Assembly: GCA_002405525.1 (NCBI GenBank)
Contig: DHLY01000102.1
Coordinates: 13,834 to 56,383, forward strand
Length of the DNA stretch: 42,550 bases
From: Proteobacteria bacterium UBA4656
GTDB lineage: Bacteria; Pseudomonadota; Gammaproteobacteria; Xanthomonadales; Ahniellaceae
Direction: 5' to 3'
Position numbers and translations under genes: made by a program. This document shows, piece after piece, positions 41,850-42,550 of the stretch (the first letter of the stretch is position 1; every line of letters starts with the position of its first letter). The notes beneath the pieces are model-generated. The model had not been told where the DNA came from. It saw nothing but the letters and a program-made list of their open reading frames with translations, and did no database searches.

Positions 41850-42550
41850 TCAGCGCGGGTCGAACCGGACCAGCGGCGCGGGGAGTTTCTCGGTGCCGAT
41901 CCAGATCCGCTCGCCGTCGCGGTCGAAGGCGATCGCTTCGGCCTGCACCAGCGGCGGCATGCGCAGGCGTTGCGGCGCGCGGCGCAGGGCCTCGAGCCAC
42001 GGCTCGCCGGCCGTGCGCGACATCAGGTAGGCCTCGCGATAGGTCAGCAGCACCAGGCGCAGCCCGTCGGGACTGAGGTCCGCGCTGGTCACCTGGCTCA
42101 TGTAGCGCGCACCGGGCGGCGCGCGCCGCAGGTCGTCGTCGGTCGGTTGCGGGATGCCGGCGATGCTGGCGATCGGCTCGGCGACGACCGCCGACGCGGG
42201 CTCGCCCGCGCGCGGCAGGGGCACGCGGAAGACCTGGGTCGGCACGCGCTTCTTCGCCACCAGCAGGATCTCGCCGGCCGCCACGTCGACCGCGATCGCC
42301 TCGCAGTCGCGCGGGCCATCGGGCCAGCGCACCTCGAGCCGCCACGCCACCGGCACCGGCGCCGGCGCTGCGGTGGGGTCGGGTTCGCGTACCGCGATCA
42401 GTTCGATCGACTCGCGCAGGCCGCCGTTGTCGCCGGTGTCGGCGATCAGCAGCCAGGCCTCGCCGTCGCGAACGAACGACGACAGGTCCTCCCAGTCGTA
42501 GTTGCGCGCGCCGTCGACCGGCCAGGTGCCGATGCGCCGGCCGTCGGTGG
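41850..42550 (-). CDS. beta-propeller-like protein (partial, 5' end beyond window)
   Basis: The frame is open from the window edge to the stop at 41850, about 233 residues. The pattern NYDWEDLSSFVRDGEAWLLIADTGDN, AVREP, DGPRDCEAIAVD and VTSADLSPDGLRLVLLTYREAY, closing EAIAFDRDGERIWIGTE, suggests a repeated beta-propeller of the phytase-like or NHL-like type. The start of the gene is beyond the edge, so a signal peptide cannot be checked. It lies on the same strand as the SPFH operon, 250 bases upstream of it. An esterase/phytase-like or plain scaffold role cannot be decided. Confidence 0.65.
   Translation of the reverse strand, partial: TDGRRIGTWPVDGARNYDWEDLSSFVRDGEAWLLIADTGDNGGLRESIELIAVREPDPTAAPAPVPVAWRLEVRWPDGPRDCEAIAVDVAAGEILLVAKKRVPTQVFRVPLPRAGEPASAVVAEPIASIAGIPQPTDDDLRRAPPGARYMSQVTSADLSPDGLRLVLLTYREAYLMSRTAGEPWLEALRRAPQRLRMPPLVQAEAIAFDRDGERIWIGTEKLPAPLVRFDPR

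Overview
The window is one gap-free, very GC-rich chromosomal segment, densely packed with genes on both strands. The order leuS-lptE-holA-nadD-rsfS-rlmH, together with RapA, RlmJ, YhhQ, a CnoX/YbbN co-chaperone and outer-membrane LptE, points to a gammaproteobacterium. The GC level and the style of the short intergenic repeats suggest a Xanthomonadales-like lineage. That placement is inference; no rRNA or tRNA gene is present to test it. I see no insertion sequence, integrase, CRISPR array or phage gene.

Layout, left to right. 1-2668: rapA on the minus strand, cut by the window edge. 2792-6671: secreted M14 carboxypeptidase, phosphate acyltransferase and acetate kinase. 6709-8704: a beta-CASP RNA-nuclease-like hydrolase head to head with the 2',3'-cyclic phosphodiesterase ThpR. 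9037-10242: two exported proteins (fasciclin, Sel1). 10271-11742: YhhQ-type queuosine precursor transporter and a DUF502 membrane protein. 12124-14728: P-loop kinase, TetR regulator, a Mpo1-like protein and CnoX. 14935-17366: secreted amidohydrolase and a TPR-methyltransferase fusion. 17459-25040: a membrane protein, then the housekeeping run leuS, lptE, holA, nadD, rsfS, rlmH. 25050-26184: two unknown envelope proteins. 26275-31552: a 1215-residue hybrid-sensing histidine kinase divergent from an HDOD protein with a degenerate receiver. 31761-35790: RlmJ, a DUF885 metallopeptidase-like protein and two GNAT acetyltransferases. 35963-38581: PAP2 phosphatase, GT4 glycosyltransferase and a VanY-like carboxypeptidase. 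38605-41599: a tightly packed five-gene operon (SPFH protein, small membrane protein, ribbon-helix-helix protein, DUF4177 protein, alpha/beta hydrolase). 41850-end: a beta-propeller-like protein running off the edge.

The most interesting items are four. First, the SPFH operon has a 17-bp GATATC-N5-GATATC palindrome lying on its predicted promoter and encodes its own likely repressor. Second, a REP-like hairpin family (GTRGGA, 6-bp stem with triloop, GAYYGC) occurs as two inverted pairs whose stems show a compensatory change. Third, the lptE-holA gap holds a tandem AGGGNNN heptamer array with an inverted partner. Fourth, a histidine kinase with no receiver sits divergent from an HDOD protein whose receiver-like domain lacks the phosphoacceptor aspartate.
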